A stretch of 64,000 nt of DNA from Panopea generosa (lineage: Eukaryota; Mollusca; Bivalvia; Adapedonta; Hiatellidae): the NCBI GenBank assembly GCA_029582155.1, contig CM055901.1, forward strand, positions 43,301,616-43,365,615. Reading direction: 5' to 3'. Under the pieces are notes generated by a model, which was given only the letters and a program-made list of their open reading frames with translations, had not been told where the DNA came from and searched no databases. Made by a program: the position numbers and the translations under genes. Every line of letters starts with the position of its first letter. Position 1 is the stretch's first letter. Shown in pieces: positions 12,778 through 23,166 of the stretch.

Positions 12778-12965
12778 TTAAAACTTATTTATTTTACTTC
12801 GATTGTGAAATAATTTCTTACAACTTTGGCAAATCACGTCCGGGGTAGAACGAATATAAAGCATATGCGGATAAGGTGTCTTGCTCAAGGACATCACTTA
12901 CGGCAGTGGCGGAGGATTGAAGCCACGACCCTCCGATGCCGGTTCCACTAGTCCACGCGCTCCAC
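12778..12965 (-). mobile_element. tRNA-derived SINE (family A), inverted
   Basis: The minus strand reads a tRNA-like head (GTGGACTAGTGGAACCGG, then GTCGTGGCTTCAATCC as degenerate box B), then the core GTCCTTGAGCAAGACACC. A 3' part follows that ends in TTTCACAATCGAAGTAAAAT and AAATAAGTTTTAAA. At least three other fair copies lie in this window (33795, 45765, 58318) plus fragments. The TTGAGCAAGACAC core resembles domains conserved across many animal SINEs; I did not assign the superfamily. Confidence 0.8.
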
Positions 12966-13333
12966 TATTTTAGCTTCAAATATGTTTGGTGTGTTCGGTA
13001 TTTAAAAGTATATGAAGTTTTCAGTTGCTTTATTTTTGTATATATGGATACACATGTATGCATGTGGAGGATATGTATTTAAATTAAAAATACTGTAAAT
13101 TACTATGATATAATATATGCTATCCATTGAGCTTATAATATACCAAGTTATGCTTTCCACCATATCTGTAAAATGGCTTCAAGGGTCTAAGACCTTCTGG
13201 AAATTTGAAAATAAAACTTTTTCAAACCTGTTCAAATAACAGATTTATACTTGTATCACTGCGTAAGTTCCAATGACGCGTGGTAAATTAATATTATCTT
13301 TAATCAATAATTAAAAACTAAACAACGACTTAC
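12966..13333. other. likely start of intron 1 of the 13.3-kb minus-strand candidate gene
   Basis: AT-rich, no exon recognised. If the signal-peptide exon to its right is real, this is the start of its first intron, which would then run into SINEs and the 41-bp array. Confidence 0.25.
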
Positions 13334-13418
13334 CTTTAGTTTTTGCTTCAATCCCTATAAAATTTGAAACTAAAACACACGCGCTAACTAAACTCCAAAC
13401 ATAAACCTTAGCCGCCAT
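13334..13418 (-). CDS. candidate first exon encoding a signal peptide (partial gene)
   Basis: On the minus strand a good Kozak context (GAAAATGGCGG) starts a 28-codon reading frame. It reads MAAKVYVWSLVSACVLVS, then NFIGIEAKTK. It ends exactly at a consensus 5' splice site (AAAG followed by GTAAGTCG, donor GT at 13332-13333). The exon is 85 nt and ends in phase 1. The peptide has a short basic N-terminus, a hydrophobic core and a plausible cleavage site after IEA, so it looks like an ER signal peptide of a secreted or membrane protein. Downstream exons would lie to the left (minus strand, below 13334) but none was recognised, so they may lie beyond the window or be short. The protein family is unknown. 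A chance ORF with a chance donor is possible. Confidence 0.4.
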
Positions 13419-14750
13419 TTTCTGTTCTGACTTAGCCAATATTAGTATGAAATGTTCAGTCATAACAAACTGGAATCTGCTACCACTTTTGACATCTGCT
13501 GATATGGAGAGCTGTTAAGTATTTTGCCTCAATTAGAGCAAACTTCCGTCGACCTGTTCCAAAATAGTATGACAGCACTTACAAGGGGACATGTTCAGTG
13601 GCACACAGGGGGTGTATTGCTGCACAAAAATCTTCCACTTTTTAGTAGCCTGTTGCCCTTTCCTGATGGTTTCCTGTATTCAAATGAGTAAAAACACAAT
13701 CCTGAATATATGTGTAAAACAATGTAAAATCAAGCAAAGAATTCATGAAATTATAGTGTATGTCAAATTATATATTGGGTACTTGCGTGTATGTATAAAA
13801 GGGAAGATAAAAGCAATTAAATACACTTAGATAAATTTAACACATTTCCACACTTCTTCAATCCATCTTTTAATGTTTTATAAGTATATGTATTGTAATT
13901 TTCCAAGATAACAATTTACATTAAGAATCACCCTTTTCACTGTCAATTTCAACGCTAATATAAATAATTCCGATTTATTTATTATTTTCCTATTTGTTTT
14001 TAAGATTTTAAGAATATCGTATTATCATGTGTAAATAATACCGCTGGTGCATGCGCATGTTTTACAAACATGTTTCTTTCGTCCTAATTCTTTATCTATG
14101 ATATTAATAACCAAAATGCTGTTTTCTAGTGAAATAAGATATTAACTAAGAACAGAGAGAGGTATTGAGAAGAAATTGTAATAAACAACCTGTACAATAG
14201 CGCTCACTGTTTACCAGATAGCAAAATAATCAGGAAGAAAATGAGTTGTTTGGAAACAATGTGAGCGATTATAAAGTGTATGCATGTTTTTGCAGTCGGT
14301 TTTATTATATTACATGATATTATTAGTTTCAAGTTCGGATATTTCATTTTCTTTCATAGTTATCGGTGTAAACCCACCATTGATTTGTGTTCCTTATTCT
14401 AAAAATAATGAAAAAGTTTGCATGCGTGTCATTCACTGAGGACCCGAAATAAAAGAAGTGAAACTTACATTTTATTGTTTGTCAACCTCTGTACTACTCA
14501 AATATGATGGGAAATGTAGAGGTCATTAAAGCATATGAGATTTTCCCCTTTTGTTCGGATATTCATACCCAAATTTCCAAGCATCATTTTTTTTTTTAAA
14601 AATTACAATTCAAACAGGACATGCTTTCAACATGATCAAAATACACCATGACATTCAAATACAAAAAATGAGCATTGATATAAAACAAATACATTTTTAA
14701 AAAAGAAAAAAAAACAGGATTATTATAACCGCCATTATGCATTTCCTGTG
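13419..14750. other. intergenic; possible promoter of the minus-strand exon
   Basis: AT-rich. The part just right of 13418 would be the 5' UTR and promoter of the candidate signal-peptide exon. I saw no TATA box that I would trust. No other feature. Confidence 0.3.
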
Positions 14751-15005
14751 TCCAATTGCGGTGCTATGCCGGTATGTATTTATTTCCAATTGCGGTGCTA
14801 TGCCAGTATGTATCTATTTCCGATTGCGGTGCTATGCCGGTATGTATCTATTTCCGATTGCGGTGCTATGCCGGTATGTATCTATTTCCAATTGCGGTGC
14901 TATACCGGTATGTATCTATTTCCAATTGCGGTGCTATGCCGGTATGTATCTATTTCCAATTGCGGTGCTATACCGGTATGTATCTATTTCCAATTGCGGT
15001 GCTAT
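14751..15005 (+). repeat. 34-bp minisatellite, about 7.5 copies
   Basis: Units read TCCAATTGCGGTGCTATGCC, then GGTATGTATCTATT. Variants are GATTGCGG for AATTGCGG and ATACC for ATGCC. Because no stop occurs in any plus frame of the unit, three overlapping open frames arise; they are not genes. Confidence 0.95.
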
Positions 15006-15675
15006 AGTTGTGCATAACGTTTCTTGTATAAGTACAAATAACTGGTAAACATGGTCGTTGTGGTAGAATTGCATAAAAATATGTGGCAATAGGTAAATTC
15101 GCTCAGTTTTATATTAAGCTACAAACAAAGGGGTTGAATCAAAATATATACTTTATGCATGTGTAAACAACGAAGACTTAAGAACAGTCTTGATTCTTTA
15201 GTCTTTACATTAAACTCAAACCATACAAAATATAAATATGTTCTTCCGACTGCAGAACGACAAAAAAGGACACAAACTAGTATCATGTATGAATCTTAGT
15301 AAAAAATAAATTGAACCAATTTCTCTGTTCTTGCGCACGGAGAGAGACACCGCCCTATCAAACATTCTTGCCGGTTCTGATTTTTTGCCTGTATTAGATT
15401 TATTATATAAGTATAAGCGAAAAATAAAATATATAAACTAGATTATAATAACCAATTGCAGTTATCACCGTCTATATATACTGCTGTTCATTTCTCGATC
15501 CAAAACTTGGTAAGAATATTGTACATGTATAAATCAAGTAGATTTATTACACTACTCCGTGTTTTCCTATCTATAAATACAACAGAGTTTTATCCGAACT
15601 ACTCTGAAACAATTATGTATTCTAGACAGCGATTCGCGTACTTTAGCGCCCTCAGCGTCTGAGAAAAAAGACAAA
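15006..15675. other. intergenic, upstream of a candidate exon
   Basis: No supported feature. Short GC-richer patches occur near 15330-15380 and 15630-15660. Confidence 0.3.
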
Positions 15676-15761
15676 ATGGCGAACACAATTAGCTATTCTT
15701 ATCCTGTACAAATTAAAACATCCAGCATGGGAACTCTCTATTGTAAACGAACTTCACTTCT
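15676..15761 (+). CDS. candidate first coding exon (weak)
   Basis: An ATG in a good context (ACAAAATGGCG) opens 28 codons plus 2 nt, MANTISYSYPVQIKTSSM then GTLYCKRTSL. It runs to a strong donor-like GTAAGTAAA at 15762. Without splicing the frame stops at once, in the donor itself (CTGTAA). There is no recognisable domain and no downstream exon could be assigned. The only support is start context plus donor, so chance is a real alternative. Confidence 0.2.
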
Positions 15762-16122
15762 GTAAGTAAACGTAAACATGTGAGGTATGTAAACATAACG
15801 CCTTGTAAAACATCCCTGATTTATGGTGTGACTATAATTAAATATTATACAGATCAAGAACACACCCCTTCCTCTCTGCCAGTTGTTCACAGTAAAGTAA
15901 TTTCAAAGAAACAACTTATTTTATGACACTTTTTTCGCGTAATTTTACGCTAACAAGTTGCGAGACATACTTGCTCGATAATTATCAGTATTTTATCTGC
16001 CCATCTTCACCTTTAAACAAACTTCTGTTAAACAAGGGGCATATCTTGTAGGTATCGCCATGCCCCCATTCCTCATCTCCCCATCTCCCCCCATACAGCA
16101 AAAAAAAAACATGTTTAAAGAG
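15762..16122. other. intergenic, nothing recognised
   Basis: AT-rich, with a CCATCTCCCC-rich patch near 16060-16095. No feature. Confidence 0.35.
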
Positions 16123-16880
16123 ATAACATTTTAGGGTAAAAGAACATCAGCCATGGTGTGATAAAATTGTAGGGTGAAAGGACATCAGCCATGGTGTGAT
16201 AACATTTTAGGGTAAAAGAACATTAGCCGTGATGTGAAAATTTTTAGAGTAAAAGAACATCAGCCATGGTGTGATAACATTTTAGAATGAAAGAACATCA
16301 GCCGTGGTGTGATAACATTTTAGGGTAAAAGAACATCAGTCGTGGTGTAATAACATTTTAGGGTAAAAGTACATCAGCCATGGTGTGATAACATTTTAGG
16401 GTAAAAGAACATCTGGTCGTGATGTAATAACATTTTAGGGTAAAAGAACATCAGCCGTGTTGTGATAATATTTTAGGGTAAAAGAACATCGACCGTGATG
16501 TAATAACATTTTAGGGTAAAAGAACATCTGGCCGTGATGTAATAACATTTTAGGGTAAAAGAACATCAGCCGTGTTGTGATAACATTTTAGGGTAAAAGA
16601 ACATCGACCGTGATGTAATAACATTTTAGGATAAAAGTACATCAGCCATGGTGTGATAACATTTTAGGGTAAAAGTACATCAGCCAAGGTGTGATAACTT
16701 TTTTGGGTAGAACATTGTCCGTGGTAGTTTAACATTCTAGGGTGAAAGAACATTGACCGTGGTAGTATAACTTTTTTGGGTAGAACATTGTCCGTGGTAG
16801 TTTAACATTCTAGGGTAAAAGAACATCAGCCATGGCGTGGTAACATTTTAGAGTGAAAGAACGTCAGCCTTGGTGTGAGG
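16123..16880 (+). repeat. 38-bp minisatellite, about 19 copies
   Basis: Units read AACATTTTAGGGTAAAAGAA, then CATCAGCCATGGTGTGAT. Variants carry GACCGTGATGTAAT or CTGGCCGTGATGTAAT. Near the right end a different block with TTTTTTGGGTAGAACATTGT occurs twice (about 16698 and 16768), so the array has a short internal higher-order duplication. Confidence 0.95.
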
Positions 16881-18309
16881 AACATGCCCAGCTTTGCAAC
16901 GTTACATATCTTTAGGGCGACTTTTGTTCGTGTTCACGAACCGTTCTTGAAAAAAGTTTTAGGCTTCAACTTAAAAATATAAATATCAGCCTTATGTATT
17001 TAGTTTACCATGACAGAATAATGGAAATGGCTCTTAAGTGTGTTTTTCCAAAGTCACATTTTAGTTAAAATCTAAAAATATTCTTAGGAATAGTTGGTGA
17101 ATATCACCCCAGTAGTTCCTTTATTTATTCCAATAACAGACTTAATATTCGAACCCTGAATGTGTGAAAGGCAGTAGCGTTTCACTTTAAAATGGACTGA
17201 CATTATTTTTAAACGTAAGAGGAGTGAAGGTATTGCCATATAACTTCCGGTCTAATATTGAATCCGCGCCTGTTCGCTGAACATACGTAAAGTGAACAGC
17301 TGAGACGCGCGATGTTATCGTAGCAGTACCTTCCACGTCCGCGTCTGATTAAACCTTGTCTACATTAATTATTTAAAAGCTTCTGTTGGGAAATAATAAA
17401 ATCACATAATGAAACATTAACCAGCCCGCCCACAGCATGCGTGCACATTTGCATGTAATGTTTTCGTCAACATAATGGAAAAAATTAATTCAAGAAATCG
17501 GTTATCGTAGTACATATTTTTGTAGGGCACATATCATTCTCATATATTTCGTTATTATCCTCGCACTACCTTAGTTCCTACGGTAACGTATAAATTCAAT
17601 ACAAAAAATTGGTTATCAAAGTTTCAATAGAAAATTTTACTTACTTGTTTAAGTAATTTTATCTTTCCTCTAAAAAGTATAAGAATTAATGTTATACCCC
17701 AACGTGATCAGGAATAAATCATCCTGTAAGTTAATATGACAGACTTTACACTGCCTCAAATCGCGGATATGACGGCCACTTTAATCACACATTCAATACT
17801 ATCGCTTATGATTTCGTATTTTGATTTTATCAAATTAAAATAATATTTCAAAACATTAAGTTTTTTTGCGAGTAACAGGTAGAAGTTATATTCTTTTGTG
17901 TTTTCTGTGTTGCTACGAATTCCACCTATTTTGGTAACAATAACAATGGTGTACTGAATAAATGGAGTCAAAATGTTTTCATGGTTCCATTTAATTATAA
18001 TATCCCATTTAGAACGTGAACAAAAAAAACAACTTTTTTAAAAAAATGGGTAAGGTTTATACTAGACCTAAATAAATATTTCAACTTCTGCCATGTGTTT
18101 GCAATTGGTAGACGAAGACATTTTGAAATTTAAATTTTGGGGTACAAAAAATTGGTGTTTTAACTGCCATTGTTTGAAAATAGTGGTAAGGTAAAAATTT
18201 AAGGTAAATTTGCATTTATCCATAAACATTTCGGTTACTATTCTCCTAAAAATATATTTAAAACAAAAATTAACATGTTAACATGTTTGCATGGTCGAGT
18301 ACCATAATA
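16881..18309. other. intergenic, nothing recognised
   Basis: AT-rich; a slightly GC-richer patch at 17250-17350. The 71-codon minus frame at 17756-17971 has no domain I recognise. Confidence 0.35.
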
Positions 18310-18310
18310 A

Positions 18311-18350
<40 letters not shown>

Positions 18351-18352
18351 TG
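18310..18352 (+). repeat. (TGCG)n microsatellite
   Basis: About ten tandem TGCG units followed by a G-rich GGGGCGGGGCGGGGATGGGG stretch. Alternating purine-pyrimidine makes this a possible Z-DNA-forming tract. Confidence 0.95.
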
Positions 18353-20780
18353 GATGGGGCGGGGCGGGGATGGGGGAGCTGTATTTATTTAAATAATTAT
18401 ATAAACCAATGACTAGATATTACGGCCATGTGCGTAGTTAATCATAAAATGCACGATTTGATAACGGATACATAATTTTGCTACCACAATTTTTATTGAA
18501 GATATTTAACGTAAATAAAAACATCTTATTCTCTGATAAAGACTCTCAATATGGCTATGCTGGTTCATTATGCAAGATACACATTTATCCGTACGAAAGG
18601 TACAGGCCTATGTTCTATATACATCGCGTTTGTTTGTGGTTTTTCTGTGTTATTTTTTTTTCAGTAAAAACATGTCTAACAATACTATCTATATGCTAAC
18701 TGATCATATTGTAAGATGTCTTCTACCAAATCGACACCAACTACATTTTACTTTCTGATCTAACTTCGCATTCTAATCAAAGAGTTTTTGTGAATTAGAA
18801 CTCTGTGATAGTTTATCTTCAATTGTTCTGATTCTTTTCTTGTTATTTTTCTAATATATTGTAAAATTGTAACGAAAAAAAAATGTTTAAAATAAATCAT
18901 ATCTGAGTAAACGAGTAAGTCAATACACAATGTTAATTATGTTTGTATATATGCGGAAGGTAAACGAATCAGAAAACGCCTTAAACACGACAGGGTATGG
19001 GGTCGGTACTCCATCTCTTTATCCTCGGAGTCGTACTTAATAATTATTGTGTACTTAAATAAAATATGGTGCTAGTTGACGCATCAACGGGCGCTTAGCA
19101 TGTAGACCTACGTTACGCTCGATAGGCCTATTCAACGTCACAACAACACTATCGTTGTTTTATATAGATCTATAGTACAGGTCGGGCTACAAGTTTTACT
19201 AACATTATCAACAATCCTCACCAACCGAAACTGTTGGATATACCCCGACCTAGTGCGGCTCGTAGGGACGTCAATGAGGCCAGACAACGTCATAGGTCAA
19301 CGTAATTTGCGTGACCGCTTTGTAACGTCATCTTTAGTTAATGGTACCTGTAGTGAGGGCTCTTTGTAACTCCACGCATCGCAGATTGAGGGCAGTGATG
19401 GACAATCGTGTTGAACACGCAAGACACGGACATTTTCTGGTCATTATTTTACACACGTGTCCATGTTTTAGTTTTGATTTGCTATTGCAAGCTTATAAGT
19501 ACCCATCATAAGTATGATAGGAACATCTAATCCGAGGGGTCAACTTAGGTATATACATGCAGGATGAGGCCCTTTTGCCGAGTTACCTTCGTATACTTGT
19601 ATACCCAGACGTCACATATTTCAATCGCATATGGATAAACCCATTGACGTCGCGTCAGAAGTTGAAGCTAATAAGTGTAACGTCAAAACGCCGTATAATA
19701 CGAACCTCAGCCATACGTTATTTTTTATTAACTTTAAAAATAACGTGCGTAAACTTTTATTGTACTATATAATAAGTTTATAACAATACATTGAGCCGAT
19801 ACTATTGAAGTCATTCGCAAAAATAACGGTAAACTTTAGCTCACATGTCAATGGTATGATCGATTTAAATACATTTGCATAATCTGTAATACGTCTACAA
19901 ACATATAACGTACAAAGTAATATTTTTCGAGATCCTCTATAGAGTACTTTCAAAGTTGATAGATAGTCGTCTACATTCAAATTGAATGTTTTATTTATTT
20001 ATTTTTTGGTTTTCTGTAATATAAAGAATAGATGTTGCTAGGATAAGGGTTATATATTTACATTCCTTAAAACCGTATTTTCTCAAATACATGTACATGT
20101 TACGTCAGGTCGAGTTGTGACATTTTCACTAGAAATCAATAAACTGTTATAACTTTTTTATGCGTTGGATATTTGCAATAATATTGCCACATGCTGTTCT
20201 TTATAAAAACACTATTATGTGATTAAAATAAAATTTATACGTTTAAAAGGAAACATGTTATTTGATGAGAAACTTAGTAGTGTAATTAACAATACACGTT
20301 TTTTACCATTTGTGACATTTTTACTAGAAATCGTATTTCCATTAAAACTTTTTAAACTTAATTTCTTTTTTCAATTTTACGAAAATACTCATAAATATCA
20401 AGAAAACACTTTTTTTTAAAATGTACATACAGCCTTGTTTTGTTGAAATATAAATTTGTGAAATGACTTTAATACTAAGCCATGTTTTTCTTCATTCCCT
20501 TTTTCCCAAAACTCTCATAGTTTTATATAGTTTTAAATAATACTTTTCTATCTTTTATTTTGTTGCCGCAATTTATTTTTTTTGAACACCATTTCCGTCT
20601 GTGTTAGTCTCAACGCCATACGTGTTTTCAAAACGACTAGGCTCCGTTTTCACCCTAAATTTTTTTATTAACTCGTACCAGTTGCTAATTTCTGTTACAT
20701 AGATCTAGGTGACTGGTCTTGCACAAAGATTTCATTATAGATGTTCGACTGGTTCTGTGAGAAAGATGTCACATGCCATG
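18353..20780. other. intergenic, nothing recognised
   Basis: Mostly AT-rich. A less AT-rich stretch at 18980-19400 has CpGs but no exon I can support. Open frames here (up to 73 codons) look like chance. Confidence 0.35.
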
Positions 20781-21157
20781 GCAGGGACTTTGAAAACGCA
20801 TACAAGTCATGTTAGTGGAGAAAATGTCATCCGATTTCAAAGAAATTCTATAAACGTTATGCGTGTCATCTGATTCTCTGTCTTCTACTGTCGAAATTTC
20901 ATGACTGAGACTTGAACTCTTGGTGCATTCCATGTCCATTCGCCTGGATACGTACACTCGTTATTGGCGCCTGTGAATTTTCACTTTTGGGGGTAGCTTC
21001 GAAAAGTGGAAAAGAAATTCATAAAACATTCAAGTCTCAGTCATGAAATTTTGACAGTAGAAGACAGAGATTGTACACTTAATGTATATAAACTTTCTTT
21101 GATAAAGCAGATGACGTAATTACCCTTATGTAAGTGGGGCGATTTCAAAGTCCCTGA
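20781..21157. mobile_element. foldback / MITE-like element, about 375 bp
   Basis: Long imperfect inverted repeat. The left outer end GCAGGGACTTTGAAA pairs with the right outer end TTTCAAAGTCCCTG. Inside, CTCTGTCTTCTACTGTCGAA, then ATTTCATGACTGAGACTTGA (20877-20916) is matched in reverse complement by the block at 21030-21070. Arms of about 130 bp flank a roughly 100-bp centre. No coding content, so it is most likely a non-autonomous DNA transposon. A target duplication was not identified. Confidence 0.7.
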
Positions 21158-21186
21158 GTGTAAGAATCTTACATGGGCAGATTGAG

Positions 21187-21251
21187 GTTCGGATAGAGCC
21201 GAGTTCCCTGCGTAAACAGTTATCCATAGGGAAGGAAAATTCTATCTGAAC
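21187..21251. repeat. 65-bp palindromic element, copy 1
   Basis: Ends are GTTCGGATAGA and TCTATCTGAAC in inverted orientation. Inner TTCCCT and AGGGAA also pair. The loop contains AACAGTTATCC, which recurs in the element at 21651-21735. Confidence 0.6.
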
Positions 21252-21650
21252 GGACAAAGCTATGTAAAATTATTTTTCATGTGCATCAAACACATACTAG
21301 ATCTACTTATTTTAATTTAAATTGTTATTATATTTTACCACGATGACTTTTACGATATTTACGTTATATGTTTTAATACGTAACATCATATAAGTATTTT
21401 GCATGGGTTGGAGGTTTGGATAAAAATGCTTGCACGCCCGATAAAGATATCTGCACAGTCTATCTCACCCTAGGGCCGAGATAAGATTCTCGCGGTATGA
21501 CGTAAGGTAGACTCATTTATGACGTAACGTATAAAATATTATAATGTCAATCATATAATTCGACCATTGTAAAATATAATTATAAATTAAGTTAGAATAA
21601 TTATGCAATATGTTTGGTATGCAAGAAAAAGAATCATTCATGGCTTTTTC

Positions 21651-21735
21651 GTTTCGGAGAGAAAATTCGTCCCTCAGGGCGAGCATCGTTTCCGCCAAAA
21701 CAGTTATCCCTCGGGACAAAATTCTCTAACCGAAC
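21651..21735. repeat. 85-bp palindromic element, copy 2
   Basis: Ends are GTTTCGGAGAGAAAATTCGT and ACAAAATTCTCTAACCGAAC, an imperfect inverted repeat. It shares AACAGTTATCC and a GTCCCT/GGGAC inner pair with the element at 21187-21251. Confidence 0.6.
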
Positions 21736-21955
21736 TTGAGCCATGTATTTTGCTTACCCCGGTAAAATGCAGATATCCCAATCCGGTGTACAAGAATAGA
21801 TTGTTTCAACGTTATGTTCAGCAGAGTTAGAGCGCGTGGATGGGGTGTAGGGTGGGAAACCCCAGTAAACATACTTGGAGATCCATACCCGGTACGAGAG
21901 AGAAAGAATATGCTTGTAACAGTCGAGTGTGGCTTTCAGTTAATTTATAGTTCTG

Positions 21956-21964
21956 TCTGATTTT
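21956..21964 (-). terminator. snRNA 3' box of U1 (-)
   Basis: AAAATCAGA on the minus strand, 11-19 nt past the RNA end, fits the metazoan snRNA 3'-end signal (core AAARNNAGA). The other U1 gene has AAAATTAGA at almost the same distance while the surrounding sequence has diverged. Confidence 0.7.
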
Positions 21965-21974
21965 AGTTGATTTC

Positions 21975-22138
21975 CAGGGGTTAGCGCGAACGCAGACCCC
22001 CACACAAATAAATTGCGTACCCGAGTAATCCACATTTGGGACTATCGCAGGCGTCAGCCCAACCGAAGTGCAATGGAAGGGCCTCTTCCTGGGGAAACCG
22101 CCTAGCTGATCACGGTATTCCCTGTACCAGGTAAGTAT
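21975..22138 (-). ncRNA. U1: U1 snRNA, copy 1
   Basis: U1 small nuclear RNA pairs with 5' splice sites at the start of spliceosome assembly. The 164-nt RNA begins ATACTTACCTG, the splice-site-reading sequence. It keeps stem-loop I with a GGGAATACCG / CGGTTTCCC stem, and stem-loop II with the U1A-binding loop ATTGCACTTC. A single-stranded Sm site AATTTATTTG and the terminal stem-loop GGGGGTCTGCGTTCGCGCTA, ACCCC follow. Length equals human U1 (164 nt). By eye the RNA is identical to copy 2 at 23167-23330, which faces the other way. Loop I reads TGATCAGCTAGG where human U1 has TGATCACGAAGG. An upstream PSE-like element and a 3' box support a working gene rather than a pseudogene. Confidence 0.97.
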
Positions 22139-22175
22139 GATTTATTTTTGATTCTGTCTTGATATATATTAAACT

Positions 22176-22193
22176 AAATAATACATGCCAATG
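22176..22193 (-). promoter_or_regulatory. PSE-like upstream element of U1 (-)
   Basis: CATTGGCATGTATTATTT on the minus strand lies at about -55 to -38 from the RNA start. The plus-strand U1 has CATTCCAACGTATATTCA at about -54 to -37. The shared core CATT-N4-YGTAT at the same distance, in otherwise diverged flanks, suggests the proximal sequence element bound by SNAPc. Confidence 0.5.
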
Positions 22194-22299
22194 GGAAATT
22201 GTATTACAATATAATCGTAAACTAATCTATCATATATTTTAATTTTAATCTAAACTAATTTTATTTAGTTTATTAAAAAGATTATATGTTATACTTTAT

Positions 22300-22590
22300 T
22301 ATATTTTATTATCGATATTAAAATTTGGTAACTTCCAAAAAAAAGTTGATATTTTAAATAAATCTGATATTTATGCCGAGTTGAGATAAGTTGTAATACT
22401 CAACTCCAGTCATAGTTATCTCGCTTGCAGCTATAAATAGAACTGTATTGGTCGAGTACTCTATTTATAGGCACAGTCTCGAGCTATTTTTTCTGTGGTA
22501 TAATTATCTCAAATTCGATATATGTCAGATTTATTTAAACTTTTCTAAAAGTAACTAAACAATTAAATCAATAATAATAATTATATATAT
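22300..22590. mobile_element. MITE-like inverted repeat between the U1 genes
   Basis: The left arm contains TTTAAATAAATCTGATATTT, then GAGTTGAGATAAGTTGTAAT. The right arm has the reverse-complement partner (GTATAATTATCTCAAATTCG, then ATGTCAGATTTATTTAAACT). Similarity continues outward to about 22300 and 22590. A nested CTATAAATAGA / TCTATTTATAG pair lies in the centre. No coding content. Confidence 0.55.
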
Positions 22591-22975
22591 GGAGATAATT
22601 ATTTGTGAATAACCAAGACATAAATGTACAGACCAGACTACAGCGAGTAGTGCGCCTAGCTACAATGCAAACCATATATACAATATCAAGGTCTGCCAAA
22701 CCAATAAATTTGGTGTCGACCATGACTTATATACTATGGAATTACATGCAACACATCTGGACAGGGTGGACAAATTTACATACATGAAGTGATAGCTTTA
22801 TATGAGTAGGATCCAGTTAAGGATTCATGACGACTCACATGCTATATAAAGGACAGATTTATGAACCCGTTGGATCATATAGATACAGTGAATTCATATA
22901 TATTTAATTTCATAAAGGGAGATAATTAAATTCACAACAACGGAATTTACGATTTTTGGGATCTTTTCAGATGAT
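22591..22975 (+). mobile_element. dispersed non-autonomous repeat (GGAGATAATT ends), copy 1
   Basis: About 385 bp. A reverse-complement copy lies at 41868-42264. Shared blocks include ACCAATAAATTTGGTGTCGA, then CCATGACTTATATACTATGG and ATGATCCAACGGG-type sequence. It starts GGAGATAATTA and its right part carries AAGGGAGATAATTAAATTCA. The final terminal hairpin present in copy 2 is missing here, so this copy looks 3' truncated or replaced after 22965. Confidence 0.75.
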
Positions 22976-23112
22976 CATTCAAAATGCATGATATATATAT
23001 GGAGATAATATATATATTTCAATTTTAGTTACGAAATACAAATCAATTCATTAAAAGCTTGAATTAAAATATATAAAATTTCGTGACGCGATTATATTGT
23101 AATAAATATAGC

Positions 23113-23130
23113 CATTCCAACGTATATTCA
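23113..23130 (+). promoter_or_regulatory. PSE-like upstream element of U1 (+)
   Basis: CATTCCAACGTATATTCA at about -54 to -37, matching in position and core the element upstream of the minus-strand U1. A TTAATATA stretch follows near -30 in both genes. Confidence 0.5.
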
Positions 23131-23166
23131 ATGTTGTTAATATACTAGCGAAAACATAATGAAATC

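Larger units (their letters stand above)
21158..21974. other. spacer with two small hairpin elements, downstream of U1 (-)
   Basis: No gene. Contains the two palindromic blocks annotated separately and an AT-rich stretch. This is the 3' side of the minus-strand U1 gene. Confidence 0.5.
22139..23166. other. 1,028-bp divergent promoter region between the U1 genes
   Basis: Holds both U1 upstream regions at its ends and two inserted repeats in the middle (22300-22590 and 22591-22975). No open frame of note. Confidence 0.8.

Noticed and set aside
14737-15048. Three overlapping 83-103-codon plus frames
   Set aside because: Produced by the 34-bp array, where every plus frame is free of stops.
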